64,000 bases of DNA from Gammaproteobacteria bacterium. Lineage in GTDB: Bacteria; Pseudomonadota; Gammaproteobacteria; Steroidobacterales; Steroidobacteraceae. Under the pieces are notes generated by a model that was given only the letters and a program-made list of their open reading frames with translations, ran no database searches and was not told where the DNA came from. The position numbers and the translations under genes are program-made. Below are positions 19,317 to 29,204 of the stretch, piece after piece (position 1 is the stretch's first letter; each line of letters starts with the position of its first letter). The stretch spans positions 40,796-104,795 of the forward strand of contig VBMV01000062.1 in assembly GCA_005878835.1 (NCBI GenBank), in the 5' to 3' direction.

Positions 19317-19912
19317 CTGACCGACTGCCGCCCGGCGAGCGCGTGCGCCAGCGTGCCGCCGTCGACGTACTCGAGCTCGCCCCCGACCGGCACGCCGTGG
19401 GCGATGCGAGTGGCGCGGATGCCGCGCCGCGCGGCCAGCTCACCGAGGAAATGGGCCGTCGCCTCGCCCTCGACCGTGGAGTTGGTGGCCAGGATCAGCT
19501 CGCGCACCCCGCCCTGCGCCAGGATCGCCTCGAGCTCGCGCACGCCGAGCTGCTCGGGGCCGATGCCATCGAGCGGCGACAGGTGCCCCATGAGCACGAA
19601 GTAGCGGCCACGGTAGCTGCCGGAGGACTCGATCGCGACCACGTCGGCGGGCGACTCGACCGCGCACAGCAGCGCTGCGTCGCGCTGCGGCGCGGCGCAG
19701 ATCGCGCACAACTCCCCTTCGGTGAGCATGCGGCAGCGCCGGCAGCGGGCCACGGATTGCAGCGCCGCATCGAGCGCCTCGGCCAGCGCACGCGCCCCTG
19801 GCCGGCCCTCCTGCAGCAGGTGGAACGCCATGCGCTGCGCAGTCTTGGGCCCGACTCCGGGCAGGGTGTGCAGCGCGTCGATCAGGCGGGCGAGATGCGG
19901 CGAATGCTTCAT
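19313..19912 (-). CDS. recR: Recombination protein RecR
   Basis: [83 protein letters not shown]. Confidence 0.95.
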   Translation of the reverse strand: MKHSPHLARLIDALHTLPGVGPKTAQRMAFHLLQEGRPGARALAEALDAALQSVARCRRCRMLTEGELCAICAAPQRDAALLCAVESPADVVAIESSGSYRGRYFVLMGHLSPLDGIGPEQLGVRELEAILAQGGVRELILATNSTVEGEATAHFLGELAARRGIRATRIAHGVPVGGELEYVDGGTLAHALAGRQSVS

Positions 19913-19922
19913 CGCGCGCGCT

Positions 19923-20246
19923 TCAAAAGGGCAGCTTCATTCCCGGCGGCAGCTGCAGTCCCGCGGTCAGGCTCGCCATCTTCTGCTGCACGCGCGCCTC
20001 GACCTTGTGCACGGCGTCGTTGGTCGCGGCCGCGATCAGATCCTCGAGCATCTCGCGGTCCTCGCCACTGATCGCGGGCTCGATCTGCACGCGCTTCACT
20101 TCGTGGCGGCCGCTCATGGTGACCTTCACCATGCCGCCGCCGGCTTCTCCGACCACCTCGATGGTGCCGATCTCGGCCTGGGCCTTCTGCATGTTCTCCT
20201 GCATCGCCTGGGCCTGCTTCATCAGGTCGTCGAAGTTGCCTCGCAT
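19923..20246 (-). CDS. YbaB/EbfC family nucleoid-associated protein
   Basis: [46 protein letters not shown]; recR-ybaB-dnaX order. Confidence 0.92.
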   Translation of the reverse strand: MRGNFDDLMKQAQAMQENMQKAQAEIGTIEVVGEAGGGMVKVTMSGRHEVKRVQIEPAISGEDREMLEDLIAAATNDAVHKVEARVQQKMASLTAGLQLPPGMKLPF

Positions 20247-20292
20247 GAGAGTCACTGCCTGTCAGGCGCGCGCGCCCGGATTGGACCTGGAG

Positions 20293-21888
20293 TCATTTTA
20301 CCGGACGCACGCTCTCGGGCAGCACCGTCGCACCAAAGCGCTCGCGCAGCCCCTGCACGCCGGGGTCGGCCTCGAACGCGCGCCGTGCGGCTGCCAGCTC
20401 CTGCTCGGAGACGCGCCGCGCGAGAAGCGCCGGCGTCTCGGCGCCCGCACCCCCGGCCTGAAACTCCAGCCGCACCGGCTCGCCGTAGTAGCGCGACAGC
20501 GCCTGGGCCAGCTTTTCCTCCTGCGCCGGCGTGCGCACCGGCTGGTTGCGTGCATCTACGCCCAAGCGCACGAGCGCGCCCTGGCGGCCGAGGAACACGC
20601 AGTGGCTGGCGAGCTGGCGCGCCGCGCCCGAGAGCTCCAGCGCGTTCACGATACTCGCCCAGGGGTCGGCGGCGCCTGCCGCCTCGGCAGGACTGCCGGC
20701 GCCGGTGGGGCCGCCGGCCCCGGGAGCGCTGCCGGCACCCGCAGCGCTCGCCGCCGCGCGCGCCGCGGGCTCCGCGGCCGGCGTACGCGTCACGCCGGAC
20801 TCGCCCGCCGGGCGGAAGGCGATCATCCGCAGCAACGTCATCTCGAAGCCGGTGCGCGGCTCGGGAGCGAGCCCGAGATCGCGCCGGCCGATGATCGCGG
20901 TCTGATAGAACAGCTGCACGTCCTCGGCGCTGAGGGCGCGCGCGAGCCGCTCGAGCAACTCGGGGGTGTACAGCTCATCGCCCTCGTAATCGCTCACCGC
21001 CTGGCGCAGCCCGATGCGCACCAGGAGCGAGGCGAGCTCATCGAGCACCTGCGCGTAATCGGGCGCGAACTCCTCGAGCGACTGCGCGCAGCGCACCAGG
21101 GCGGTGGTGTCGGCGGCCGCCAGCAGCTCCACGATGCGCACCACGTGATCGCGCGAGATCGTGCCCAGCATGGCGCGCGCCTGTGCCTCGCCCGCCTGCC
21201 CGCCGCCGAACGCGATCAGCTGATCCAGGAGCGACAGCGCGTCGCGCATGCTGCCGTCGGCCGCCTGCGCCACCAGCTTCAGGCCCGCGGCGTCGAACCC
21301 CACCCCCTCCTGCTCGAGAATCCGGCGCATGTGAGCCGCGATGTCCGCGACCGGCAGCCGTTTCAGGTTGAACTGCAGGCAGCGCGACAGCACGGTCACG
21401 GGCAGCTTCTGCGGATCGGTGGTCGCGAGCAGGAACTTCACGTGCGGCGGCGGTTCCTCGAGGGTCTTCAGCAGCGCGTTGAACGAGTGGGCCGAGAGCA
21501 TGTGCACCTCGTCGATGAGGTACACCTTGTAGCGGCCGCGCGCCGGGGCGTACTGCACGTTATCGAGCAGCTCGCGAGTGTCGTCCACCTTGGTGCGCGA
21601 GGCGGCATCCACCTCGATGAGATCCGGGAAGCGGCCGGCGTCGATCTCGCGGCAGCTCGCGCATTCACCGCACGGCTCGGCGGTGACGCCCGTCTCGCAG
21701 TTGAGGCACTTGGCGAGGATCCGCGCGATGGTCGTCTTGCCGACGCCGCGCGTGCCGGTGAACAGGAACGCGTGATGCACGCGTCCGCTCTCGAGCGCGT
21801 TCACGAGCGCACGCCGCACGTGCTCCTGGCCAATCAACTCAGAGAATGTCTTCGGGCGCCATGTGCGCGCCAGTGCTGTGTAGCTCAT
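20293..21888 (-). CDS. dnaX: DNA polymerase III subunit gamma/tau
   Basis: MSYTALARTWRPKTFSELIGQEHVRRALVNALESGRVHHAFLFTGTRGVGKTTIARILAKCLNCE. Confidence 0.95.
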   Translation of the reverse strand: MSYTALARTWRPKTFSELIGQEHVRRALVNALESGRVHHAFLFTGTRGVGKTTIARILAKCLNCETGVTAEPCGECASCREIDAGRFPDLIEVDAASRTKVDDTRELLDNVQYAPARGRYKVYLIDEVHMLSAHSFNALLKTLEEPPPHVKFLLATTDPQKLPVTVLSRCLQFNLKRLPVADIAAHMRRILEQEGVGFDAAGLKLVAQAADGSMRDALSLLDQLIAFGGGQAGEAQARAMLGTISRDHVVRIVELLAAADTTALVRCAQSLEEFAPDYAQVLDELASLLVRIGLRQAVSDYEGDELYTPELLERLARALSAEDVQLFYQTAIIGRRDLGLAPEPRTGFEMTLLRMIAFRPAGESGVTRTPAAEPAARAAASAAGAGSAPGAGGPTGAGSPAEAAGAADPWASIVNALELSGAARQLASHCVFLGRQGALVRLGVDARNQPVRTPAQEEKLAQALSRYYGEPVRLEFQAGGAGAETPALLARRVSEQELAAARRAFEADPGVQGLRERFGATVLPESVRPVK

Positions 21889-21920
21889 GAACGGTCCCAA
21901 AATGCGCGAGCGTTGGAGGC

Positions 21921-22027
21921 GGCCCGCACCAGCTCAAGCTCCGGCACCCGACATCGCCGCTGCCGCTGCTGCCTTCCGGCCCTGACGGGGTTCACGACTG
22001 GTCGTCGCGGAGAAACCGATGCGGGCC
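21921..22027 (-). ncRNA. ffs: Bacterial small signal recognition particle RNA (4.5S)
   Basis: Reverse complement GGCCCGCATCGG..CGTCAGGGCCGGAAGGCAGCAGC..GGTGCGGGCC has the conserved SRP hairpin (GUCAGG-CCGGAAGG-CAGCAGC) and paired termini. Confidence 0.88.
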
Positions 22028-22125
22028 ACCATAGTCACGCCACTCGTGCCGTGCCGGTGGCGGGAGCCGCTGAACTAAATCATGCTGCACCCGGCGAGCA
22101 CCATGCACGACTGTTTATCATCATT

Positions 22126-22217
22126 TGGCGGAGAGGGTGGGATTCGAACCCACGAACACCCGTTGAGATGTTACTGGAATTCCAGTCCAGCGCCTTAGAC
22201 CGCTCGGCCACCTCTCC
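22126..22217 (-). tRNA. tRNA-Ser (GGA)
   Basis: Reverse complement GGAGAGGTGGCCGAGCGGTCTAAGGCGCTGGACTGGAATTCCAG..GTTCGAATCCCACCCTCTCCGCCA; anticodon GGA, long variable arm, CCA encoded. Confidence 0.95.
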
Positions 22218-22234
22218 AATCAATTACTTACGCA

Positions 22235-22522
22235 TCAGGCCTGCCGCGGCGGCGCGGGCTGGCGGGTCTTGAACGGCGGCGGCTCATCCAGACACGGCTC
22301 CCTGCCCTTGCGAGCCGGAGGCGCCGGCTCGGTGAGCGCCGGTATGCGCAGCGCGCTGCTGGTCTCGGGGGCATCGAGTCCGGCGGGAACTTTGAGCGGT
22401 GCAACGCTCTTCGCGCCCATGTACGCCTGCGGCCCGTGACAGGACTTGGCACGCAACGCGTGGCAAGCGCACAGCGCCAGCAGCAGCGGTGCGAGCCATA
22501 CCATTGCGCTAACAGACTTCAC
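22235..22522 (-). CDS. Short lipoprotein resembling only the N-terminal segment of BamC
   Basis: 95 aa; lipobox-like LCAC, then AYMGAKSVAPLKVPAGLDAPETSSALRIPAL, similar to the BamC lasso region; directly downstream of dapA, the usual bamC locus. Confidence 0.55.
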   Translation of the reverse strand: MKSVSAMVWLAPLLLALCACHALRAKSCHGPQAYMGAKSVAPLKVPAGLDAPETSSALRIPALTEPAPPARKGREPCLDEPPPFKTRQPAPPRQA

Positions 22523-22565
22523 TCATGAACCTCGTTCGCTTTCGCAAAGCCGCGCTACGCGCACT

Positions 22566-23444
22566 TCAGGGCAACGCGCCCGCCGCGCGCGCAGCCGCCC
22601 GCACGCCTGCCTGATACTGCGCCGCCAACGGCGTGAGCGGTAATCTTATCCCGGTCGCGATCAGACCCATCTGCGCCAGCGCCCACTTCACCGGGATCGG
22701 ATTCGCCTCCACAAACAGCTCACGGTGCAGGGCGCTCAAGCGCTCATCGAGCCGCTGCGCCCCGGTGCCGTCCCCGGCCAGCGCCGCGGCCACCATCTGC
22801 GCCATCGGACGCGGAGCCACGTTGGCGGTGACCGAGATTACCCCGCGCGCGCCCGCGGCGATGCTCGCGCGCGCAGTGGCGTCATCGCCGCTCAGAACCA
22901 CGAAGTCCCTGCCGCAGCTGTCGATGAGCTCGCGCACGCGCGGCGCTTCCGGCACCGCCTCCTTGACGCCGACGATTCCGGCAACCTTCGCCAGGCGCGC
23001 CACCGTCGCCGGTTTCATATCGACCGCCGTGCGCGCCGGAACGTTGTACAACAGTAGCGGCTTGCGCGCGGCCGCAGCTGCCGCGGCGAAGTGCAGGTAC
23101 AGTCCCTCCTGCGTCGGCCGGTTGTATGCCGGGGTCACGAGCAGCAGCCCGTCGATGGGCAACTGCGACAGCCAGCCGACCCGCTCCACGGTGTCCGCGG
23201 TGCTGCTGGTGCCCGCGCCGGCGATCACCGCGACACGCCCGCCCAGCTGCGCGCACGCGCGCTGCGTCAGCTCGCGCAGCTCCGCGTCGCGCAACGTCGC
23301 CGACTCGCCGGTCGTGCCGCCGACGACGATGCCGTTGGTGCCGTTCGCCAGGTGGAACTCGAGCAGGCGCGCCCAGGCTTCCAGATCGACCGCGCCGTCG
23401 GGTCGCATGGGAGTGACGATGGCAACCAGGCTGCCTGAAAACAT
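22566..23444 (-). CDS. dapA: 4-hydroxy-tetrahydrodipicolinate synthase
   Basis: MFSGSLVAIVTPMRPDGAVDLEAW..GTTGESATL..LLVTPAYNRPTQEGLYLHF..YNVPARTAVDM. Confidence 0.95.
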   Translation of the reverse strand: MFSGSLVAIVTPMRPDGAVDLEAWARLLEFHLANGTNGIVVGGTTGESATLRDAELRELTQRACAQLGGRVAVIAGAGTSSTADTVERVGWLSQLPIDGLLLVTPAYNRPTQEGLYLHFAAAAAAARKPLLLYNVPARTAVDMKPATVARLAKVAGIVGVKEAVPEAPRVRELIDSCGRDFVVLSGDDATARASIAAGARGVISVTANVAPRPMAQMVAAALAGDGTGAQRLDERLSALHRELFVEANPIPVKWALAQMGLIATGIRLPLTPLAAQYQAGVRAAARAAGALP

Positions 23445-23606
23445 GAGACCTGCATGCGTTGCGCGGGGAGCGTCTGATGTTACGAGTGACGCTTGCGTCT
23501 AAGCAAGCCTCAAAGCGCGCGCCGGCCCGCCAGGGTCGCAACCCGCCCCCGCTCCCGGTACACTCAAAGCCGGGCGAATCGCCAGCAGAACACCCGCCAC
23601 CCACAG

Positions 23607-24137
23607 ATGAAGCAGCACCTGGCCGTTTCGGCGATCGGCAGCGACCGCACGGGGATGGTTCATGAGCTGACCCGCGTAATCAGCGAGTCCGGCGGCAACA
23701 TCAGCGAAAGCCGCATGGCGAACCTCGGCACGGAATTCGCGATGTTGTTGCTGGTGTCGGGCAACTGGCACGCGCTGGCGAAGCTGGAAACCGAGCTCAA
23801 GCGTCTCGCCGAGACCAGCAACCTCAGCATTCACCTGAAGCGCACCGAGCCGCGCACGCCGCGCACCGACATGCTGCCGTACTCGATCGACGTGGTATGC
23901 CTCGATCAGAGCGGCATCGTCTCGGGGTTGTCGGGCTTCTTCGCCACGCGCGGGATCGACATCGCCGAAGTCTCGACCCGCAGCTACCCGGCCGCGCATA
24001 CCGGCGCACCCATGTTCGCGGTGCAGATGATCGTCAACGTCCCGAGCCGCATTCACGTGGCGCACCTGCGCGAAGAGTTCATGGAATTCTGCGATTCGCT
24101 CAACCTCGACGCCATTCTCGAACCGGTCAAGTCCTGA
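23607..24137 (+). CDS. gcvR: GcvR-like ACT-domain protein (glycine cleavage repressor family)
   Basis: MKQHLAVSAIGSDRTGMVHELTRVISESGGNISESRMANLGTEFAMLLLVSG; two ACT repeats; adjacent to dapA. Confidence 0.82.
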   Translation: MKQHLAVSAIGSDRTGMVHELTRVISESGGNISESRMANLGTEFAMLLLVSGNWHALAKLETELKRLAETSNLSIHLKRTEPRTPRTDMLPYSIDVVCLDQSGIVSGLSGFFATRGIDIAEVSTRSYPAAHTGAPMFAVQMIVNVPSRIHVAHLREEFMEFCDSLNLDAILEPVKS

Positions 24138-24141
24138 AAAA

Positions 24142-25629
24142 GTGATGACTACGATCACGCAGCGCGGCCTCTATGAACCCGGTCCCACCGCCGCTTCGGG
24201 CGAGTCACGGGAAATGAAGCCCCAGCCGCGCGCCGGCCGGCGCCTGTTCGTACTGGACACCAACGTGCTGATGCACGATCCGACCGCGATCTTCCGCTTC
24301 GAGGAGCACGACGTATATCTGCCCATGGTGGTGCTCGAGGAGCTCGACGCGCACAAGAAGGGCCTGTCGGAAGCCTCGCGCAACGTGCGCCAGGTGAGCC
24401 GCTTCCTGGACGACATGATGCGCGACGCCACCAAGGAGCAGATCGACCGCGGCCTGCAGCTGCCCAGCGGCTACTCGGGCAACCACGGCAAGAAACCCTC
24501 CACCGGGCGGCTGTTTTTCCAGACGCGCCAGCTGCCGAGCGTGCTGCCGGACGGCCTGCCGGGGCAAGGCGCCGACAATGCCATCCTCGCGCAGGTGCTG
24601 GCGCTGCAGAACGAGCACCAGGACGAGCGCGTCATTCTCGTTTCCAAGGACATCAACCTGCGCATCAAGGCGGCGGTGCTCGGCGTGCACGCCGAGGACT
24701 ACTACAGCGACAAGACCCTCGAGGATGCCGACATCCTCTACAGCGGCATGACGGCGCTGCCGGCGGACTTCTGGGAGCGGCACGGCAAGGACATGCGCTC
24801 GTGGAAGGAAGCCGACCGCACCTTCTATGAAATCACCGGCCCCGCGGTACACGACTGGCAGCCGAACCAGGGAGTGTTCGAGGACGTCCCGGAAGGCATC
24901 GAGGGCCTGGTGCGCAAGATGAGCGGCGATACCGCCACCATCGAGCTGACGCGCGACCATCGCAACGAGCGCCACAATGTCTGGGGCGTCACGGCGCGCA
25001 ACCGTGAGCAGAACTTCGCGCTCAACCTGCTGATGGATCCGGAAATCGACTTCGTCACGGTGCTCGGGCCAGCCGGCACCGGCAAGACGCTGCTGGCGCT
25101 CGCCGCCGGCCTCATGCAGACGCTGGAAACCAACCGCTTCGTGGAAATCATCATGACGCGCGTGACCATCCCGCTCGGCGAAGACATCGGCTTCCTGCCC
25201 GGCACCGAGGAGGAGAAGATGGAGCCGTGGATGGGTGCGCTCATCGACAATCTCGAGGTGCTCACCGGGTCCCAGGAGGGAGGCAACTGGGGCCGCGCGG
25301 CCACCAACGACCTGTTGCGCAACCGGATCAAGATCCGCTCGCTGAACTTCATGCGCGGGCGCACCTTCCTCAACCGCTTCCTGATCCTGGACGAGGCGCA
25401 GAACCTCACGCCGAAGCAGATGAAGGCGCTGATCACCCGCGCCGGCCCTGGCACCAAGCTCGCCTGCCTCGGCAACATCGCCCAGATCGATTCGCCCTAC
25501 CTTACGGAGATGACCTCCGGTCTCACCTATGCCGTGAATCGCTTCCGCGGCTGGCCGCATTCCGGGCATGTCACCCTGGTGCGCGGGGAGCGCTCGCGGC
25601 TGGCCGATTTCGCCTCGGACATCCTCTAG
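24142..25629 (+). CDS. PIN domain-PhoH family ATPase
   Basis: N-terminal PIN (RLFVLDTNVLMHDPTAIFRFEEHDVYLPMVVLEELD) and C-terminal PhoH (GPAGTGKTLLALAAGL..FLILDEAQNLTPKQMKALITRAGPGTK). Confidence 0.92.
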   Translation: MMTTITQRGLYEPGPTAASGESREMKPQPRAGRRLFVLDTNVLMHDPTAIFRFEEHDVYLPMVVLEELDAHKKGLSEASRNVRQVSRFLDDMMRDATKEQIDRGLQLPSGYSGNHGKKPSTGRLFFQTRQLPSVLPDGLPGQGADNAILAQVLALQNEHQDERVILVSKDINLRIKAAVLGVHAEDYYSDKTLEDADILYSGMTALPADFWERHGKDMRSWKEADRTFYEITGPAVHDWQPNQGVFEDVPEGIEGLVRKMSGDTATIELTRDHRNERHNVWGVTARNREQNFALNLLMDPEIDFVTVLGPAGTGKTLLALAAGLMQTLETNRFVEIIMTRVTIPLGEDIGFLPGTEEEKMEPWMGALIDNLEVLTGSQEGGNWGRAATNDLLRNRIKIRSLNFMRGRTFLNRFLILDEAQNLTPKQMKALITRAGPGTKLACLGNIAQIDSPYLTEMTSGLTYAVNRFRGWPHSGHVTLVRGERSRLADFASDIL

Positions 25630-25721
25630 GTGTACGCTGCAGTGCGTCTCGCAGAGCGTCTTTGTAAGCCTCTGTAAACCTGGGGAAACTCCTGACCGCC
25701 ATCGGCGGTCAAAGTGCGATC

Positions 25722-27263
25722 ATGCGCCGTCTGCTTCCGGCCCTCGCGGCCGCCCTCCTCAGCCTCGCCGGCGTCGCGTTCGCGGACGACCCGCCGTCGA
25801 CGCCGCTGATCCTGAGCACGCCGGCGGCGGGCTCGGACCTGCCCGACATGGGCAGTCCCGCGGCTGCGGTGCTGTCGCGGAGCGACGAGTACCGCCTCGG
25901 GGCCATGGTGGCGCACCAGCTGCGCGACCAGAACGCGCTGCTCGAGGACCCGGAAGTCAGCGAGTACGTGAACGGGGTGGGCCTGCGGCTCGCCTCGCAG
26001 AGCGCCGAAGGCGGCCGGGGCTTCCAGTACTTCGTCATCAAGGACCCGGCCATCAACGCGTTCGCCGTCCCGGGCGGCTTCGTGTTCATCAACGCGGGAA
26101 CGGTGCTCGCGAGCTCGACCGAATCGGAGCTGGCGGGCGTCATGGCGCACGAGACCGCGCACGTCACGCAGCATCACATCGCGCGCATGATCCGCAACCA
26201 GCAGCAGCAGAGCATCGCCTCCGCGGCCGCGCTGCTGGCGGCGATCCTGCTCGGCGCCATCGGCGGCGGGCAGGCGATGGAGGGCGGCATCGCCGCCGCC
26301 CAGGGTGTCGCCGCCCAGCAGCAGATCAACTTCACGCGCGACAACGAATGGGAAGCCGACCGCGTGGGCATCGGCTTTCTCGCCGGCGCCGGCTTCGATC
26401 CCAATGGGATGGGCCAGATGTTCGAGACCATGAGCCGCCACGAAGGACTCGCCGTCACCTACATCCCGGCGATGCTGATCGATCACCCGATGACCTCCGA
26501 TCGCATCGCCGAGCAGCGCGCCCGGGCGGCGCAGTTTCCGCCCCGCAAGGGCAAGGATTCGCGCAGCTATGAGCTCATCCGCGAGCGGGTGCGCGTGCTG
26601 ACGGGGACCGGAGACGTGGATGTCGCGCAGGCTTACGCCCAGAAACTCGCACGCGGCCACGCCGGGCTCGGCAACCGCTACGGCGAGGCGCTGGCGCTGA
26701 TGGCCGGCAACCGCGCGGATGAGGCAGCGACGGTGCTCGCGCCGCTCGTGCAGCAGCACGAGGCGCTCACCCTGCTGCACGTCGCCCTCGGCCAGGCGCA
26801 GGCCCAGGCCGGACACTTCGACGAGGCGCTGGCGACCTTCCAGCACGCCGAGGAGCTCTTTCCGCGCAACGTGCCGGTCACCGTGCGCTACGCGGAGACA
26901 CTCATGGCCGCGGGCCGGCCCGCGGACGCGCACAACATGCTGCTCGACCTGTTCAACAACGTGCCGCCCACGCCGGACCAGATCCGCCTCACGGCCCTCG
27001 CCGCCAGCGCCGCGGGTGATGCCGGCGATGCCTATTTCTACATGGGCGAATACCAGATCGCGGGCGGGGACCTGGCGCTTGCGGCCCAGCAGCTGCAGCT
27101 GGCGCTCGCCTCTCCCAACATCAGCACCATACAGCGCCAGCGCTATCAGGCCCGCCTCGATGAGGTGCGCGACTACCTCGCGAGCACGCGCAAGCGCCGC
27201 GTGACCGACAGCGGTGACGGTCGGGGTCAGCAGACCGGCCAGCCGCGCGGCGGCGGGCACTGA
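25722..27263 (+). CDS. bepA: M48 family metalloprotease, BepA/YfgC-like, with TPR
   Basis: AGVMAHETAHVTQHH (HExxH), signal peptide, C-terminal TPR-like repeats. Confidence 0.87.
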   Translation: MRRLLPALAAALLSLAGVAFADDPPSTPLILSTPAAGSDLPDMGSPAAAVLSRSDEYRLGAMVAHQLRDQNALLEDPEVSEYVNGVGLRLASQSAEGGRGFQYFVIKDPAINAFAVPGGFVFINAGTVLASSTESELAGVMAHETAHVTQHHIARMIRNQQQQSIASAAALLAAILLGAIGGGQAMEGGIAAAQGVAAQQQINFTRDNEWEADRVGIGFLAGAGFDPNGMGQMFETMSRHEGLAVTYIPAMLIDHPMTSDRIAEQRARAAQFPPRKGKDSRSYELIRERVRVLTGTGDVDVAQAYAQKLARGHAGLGNRYGEALALMAGNRADEAATVLAPLVQQHEALTLLHVALGQAQAQAGHFDEALATFQHAEELFPRNVPVTVRYAETLMAAGRPADAHNMLLDLFNNVPPTPDQIRLTALAASAAGDAGDAYFYMGEYQIAGGDLALAAQQLQLALASPNISTIQRQRYQARLDEVRDYLASTRKRRVTDSGDGRGQQTGQPRGGGH

Positions 27264-27337
27264 CCTGAAGCGCAGGGGGCGGGACTCGCCGCGCGCGGCT
27301 GCTACAATGCGCGCTTCGTTTGCCTCCCCCACCCCCT

Positions 27338-28096
27338 ATGCGATCGACAATCCGGCTGTCACTGTTAGCCCTCGGTCTGCTGCTGACGCTCGGCTGCGCG
27401 GCGCTGCCGCCCGGCAAACGCGATCCGCGCGATCCGTGGGAGCGAATGAACCGCGCCACCTATCGCTTCAACGACAGGTTCGACCGGGCGATCTTCCAGC
27501 CGGTGGCACGCGGCTACCGCAAGGTCACACCGCAGCTCGTGCAAACCGGCGTGAGCAACTTCTTCGATAACCTCGAATATCCGGTCGTCATGGTCAATGA
27601 CCTGCTGCAGGGCCAATTCAGGCCCTTCGTATCGGACACCGGACGGCTGCTGCTCAACACCACCGTCGGCATCGGCGGTCTGACGGACCCGGCCACGCGG
27701 GTGGGCCTCGACAAGAACGACCGCGATTTCGGCCAGACGCTCGGCAAGTGGGGCGTCGGCGTCGGACCTTATCTGGTGATTCCGATTCTTGGCCCCTGTG
27801 ATGTCCGCGATGCGGTCGGCCGCGTTGGCGATGAGTACAGCAATCCGCGGCATTACATCCGCAACACCTATGTCGATTACGGGCTGGCGCTGTTGCGAGC
27901 GATCGACACGCGCACACGGCTGCTGGAGGCGCAGGGCGCCATCGACAGTGCCTACGATCCGTATGCCTTTGTGCGCGGCGTCTACCTGCAGCACCGCGCC
28001 TTCAAGGTCAACGGCGGGCAGTCAACCGAGGAGGAGCAGCAGGAGCAGAAACTGCTGGAGGAATCGGAGCAGGACCAGGCACCGCCGCCGCATTGA
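27338..28096 (+). CDS. mlaA: Phospholipid-binding lipoprotein MlaA (VacJ)
   Basis: Lipobox LTLGCA; RDPWERMNRATYRFNDRFDRAIFQPVARGYRKVTPQ..GLDKNDRDFGQTLGKWGVGVGPYLVIPILGP. Confidence 0.94.
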   Translation: MRSTIRLSLLALGLLLTLGCAALPPGKRDPRDPWERMNRATYRFNDRFDRAIFQPVARGYRKVTPQLVQTGVSNFFDNLEYPVVMVNDLLQGQFRPFVSDTGRLLLNTTVGIGGLTDPATRVGLDKNDRDFGQTLGKWGVGVGPYLVIPILGPCDVRDAVGRVGDEYSNPRHYIRNTYVDYGLALLRAIDTRTRLLEAQGAIDSAYDPYAFVRGVYLQHRAFKVNGGQSTEEEQQEQKLLEESEQDQAPPPH

Positions 28097-28149
28097 TCGA
28101 GGCGGCCGGCGGCGGCGCGCCTGAAGGCTGCCGCGGCGGCGGGCGCACC

Positions 28150-28482
28150 TCAGACGCCGCGCTCGAGCAGCCCCTCGACCTCGCTGATCCGGCCCAGCGC
28201 CACCAGACCCTGCGGCAGATGCGTGTAGCGCAGCGCGCGGCCGGCGCGCTTCATGGCGCCCAGCCAGTCCAGCAGCACCGCGAGACCGGCGCTGTCGGCG
28301 GCGGTAACGCCACCGCAATCGACCTCGAGCTCGCGCGCCGCGGCGCTTGCGAGGCAGTGCAGGCCCCGCTGCCTCGCCTGGCGCGCGGTCGCAAACGTCA
28401 GCGGCCCCCGGGCCACGAACCTACCATTCGCCGACGCCACCAGCTCGAACGACCCGCTCGCCTCGGGCGCCGCGGTTTTCAT
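28150..28482 (-). CDS. mlaB: STAS-domain protein MlaB
   Basis: ELEVDCGGVTAADSAGLAVLLDWLGAMKRAGRALRYTHLPQGL; overlaps mlaC. Confidence 0.85.
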   Translation of the reverse strand: MKTAAPEASGSFELVASANGRFVARGPLTFATARQARQRGLHCLASAAARELEVDCGGVTAADSAGLAVLLDWLGAMKRAGRALRYTHLPQGLVALGRISEVEGLLERGV

Positions 28483-29204
28483 CCGCTCTTGTCGCCGGTC
28501 TGTTTACCGATCGCTCCGGGCTTCTCACCCGCCTCGAGGCGCTTGATGACCGCGTCGATCCCCTGCGCCTCGATCTGTTCGCCGAAGTCCGTGCGGTAGC
28601 TGTTGACGTAGCTGATACCGTCGATCACCACGTCCCACGCCTTCCAGCCCTGTGGCGTCCTGTGCAGGTAGTAGTTGACGGCCACGCGATCGCCGTTGGC
28701 GCGCTTCACCTCGGTGCGCACCGTAGCCCGTGTCGCGTCCGGATCGACCTTGGTGGGGAAGATCTTGAGCCGCTCGGCGGTGAAGTCGACCAGCGCGCTG
28801 CCGTAGTTCGTGAGCAGTGAGTGATAGAAGGCGTCGATGAAGTGCTGGCGCTGCTCGGGAGTCGCGCTGCGCCAGTGCGCACCGAGCACCAGGCGCGCCG
28901 AAGCCTCGGTGTCGAAGTGCGGCAGCAGGTACTTGTCGACCAGTTGCCCGACCTTCGCCGGGTCACGGCGGTACGCATCGCGATCCTTGTCGAGATCCCC
29001 GAGCATGCCCTGGGCGGCGTTCTGCACGACCTCGGTGGGTCCTTCGCCGGCGGGCGCGGTCGCCGCGGGCGCGGGCTGCGCCTGCGACGCGGGCGGGGTC
29101 TGCGGTTGCGCGTTTGCAAATCCCGCCGGCGCGCAAGCTGCTGCTGTGGCTGCCAGCCGGCACGCCAGCCACAAGCCGGTCAATACCACTGTCGTGTGTC
29201 TCAT
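28479..29204 (-). CDS. mlaC: Periplasmic phospholipid-binding protein MlaC
   Basis: VDKYLLPHFDTEASARLVLGAHWRSATPEQRQHFIDAFYHSLLTNYGSAL. Confidence 0.93.
   Translation of the reverse strand: MRHTTVVLTGLWLACRLAATAAACAPAGFANAQPQTPPASQAQPAPAATAPAGEGPTEVVQNAAQGMLGDLDKDRDAYRRDPAKVGQLVDKYLLPHFDTEASARLVLGAHWRSATPEQRQHFIDAFYHSLLTNYGSALVDFTAERLKIFPTKVDPDATRATVRTEVKRANGDRVAVNYYLHRTPQGWKAWDVVIDGISYVNSYRTDFGEQIEAQGIDAVIKRLEAGEKPGAIGKQTGDKSG

Noticed and set aside
20500-20530. GGAGGAAAAG in dnaX as a programmed frameshift site
   Set aside because: Does not form a proper X XXY YYZ slippery heptamer (G GAA AAG) and I saw no clear downstream hairpin; GC-rich gammaproteobacterial dnaX need not frameshift.
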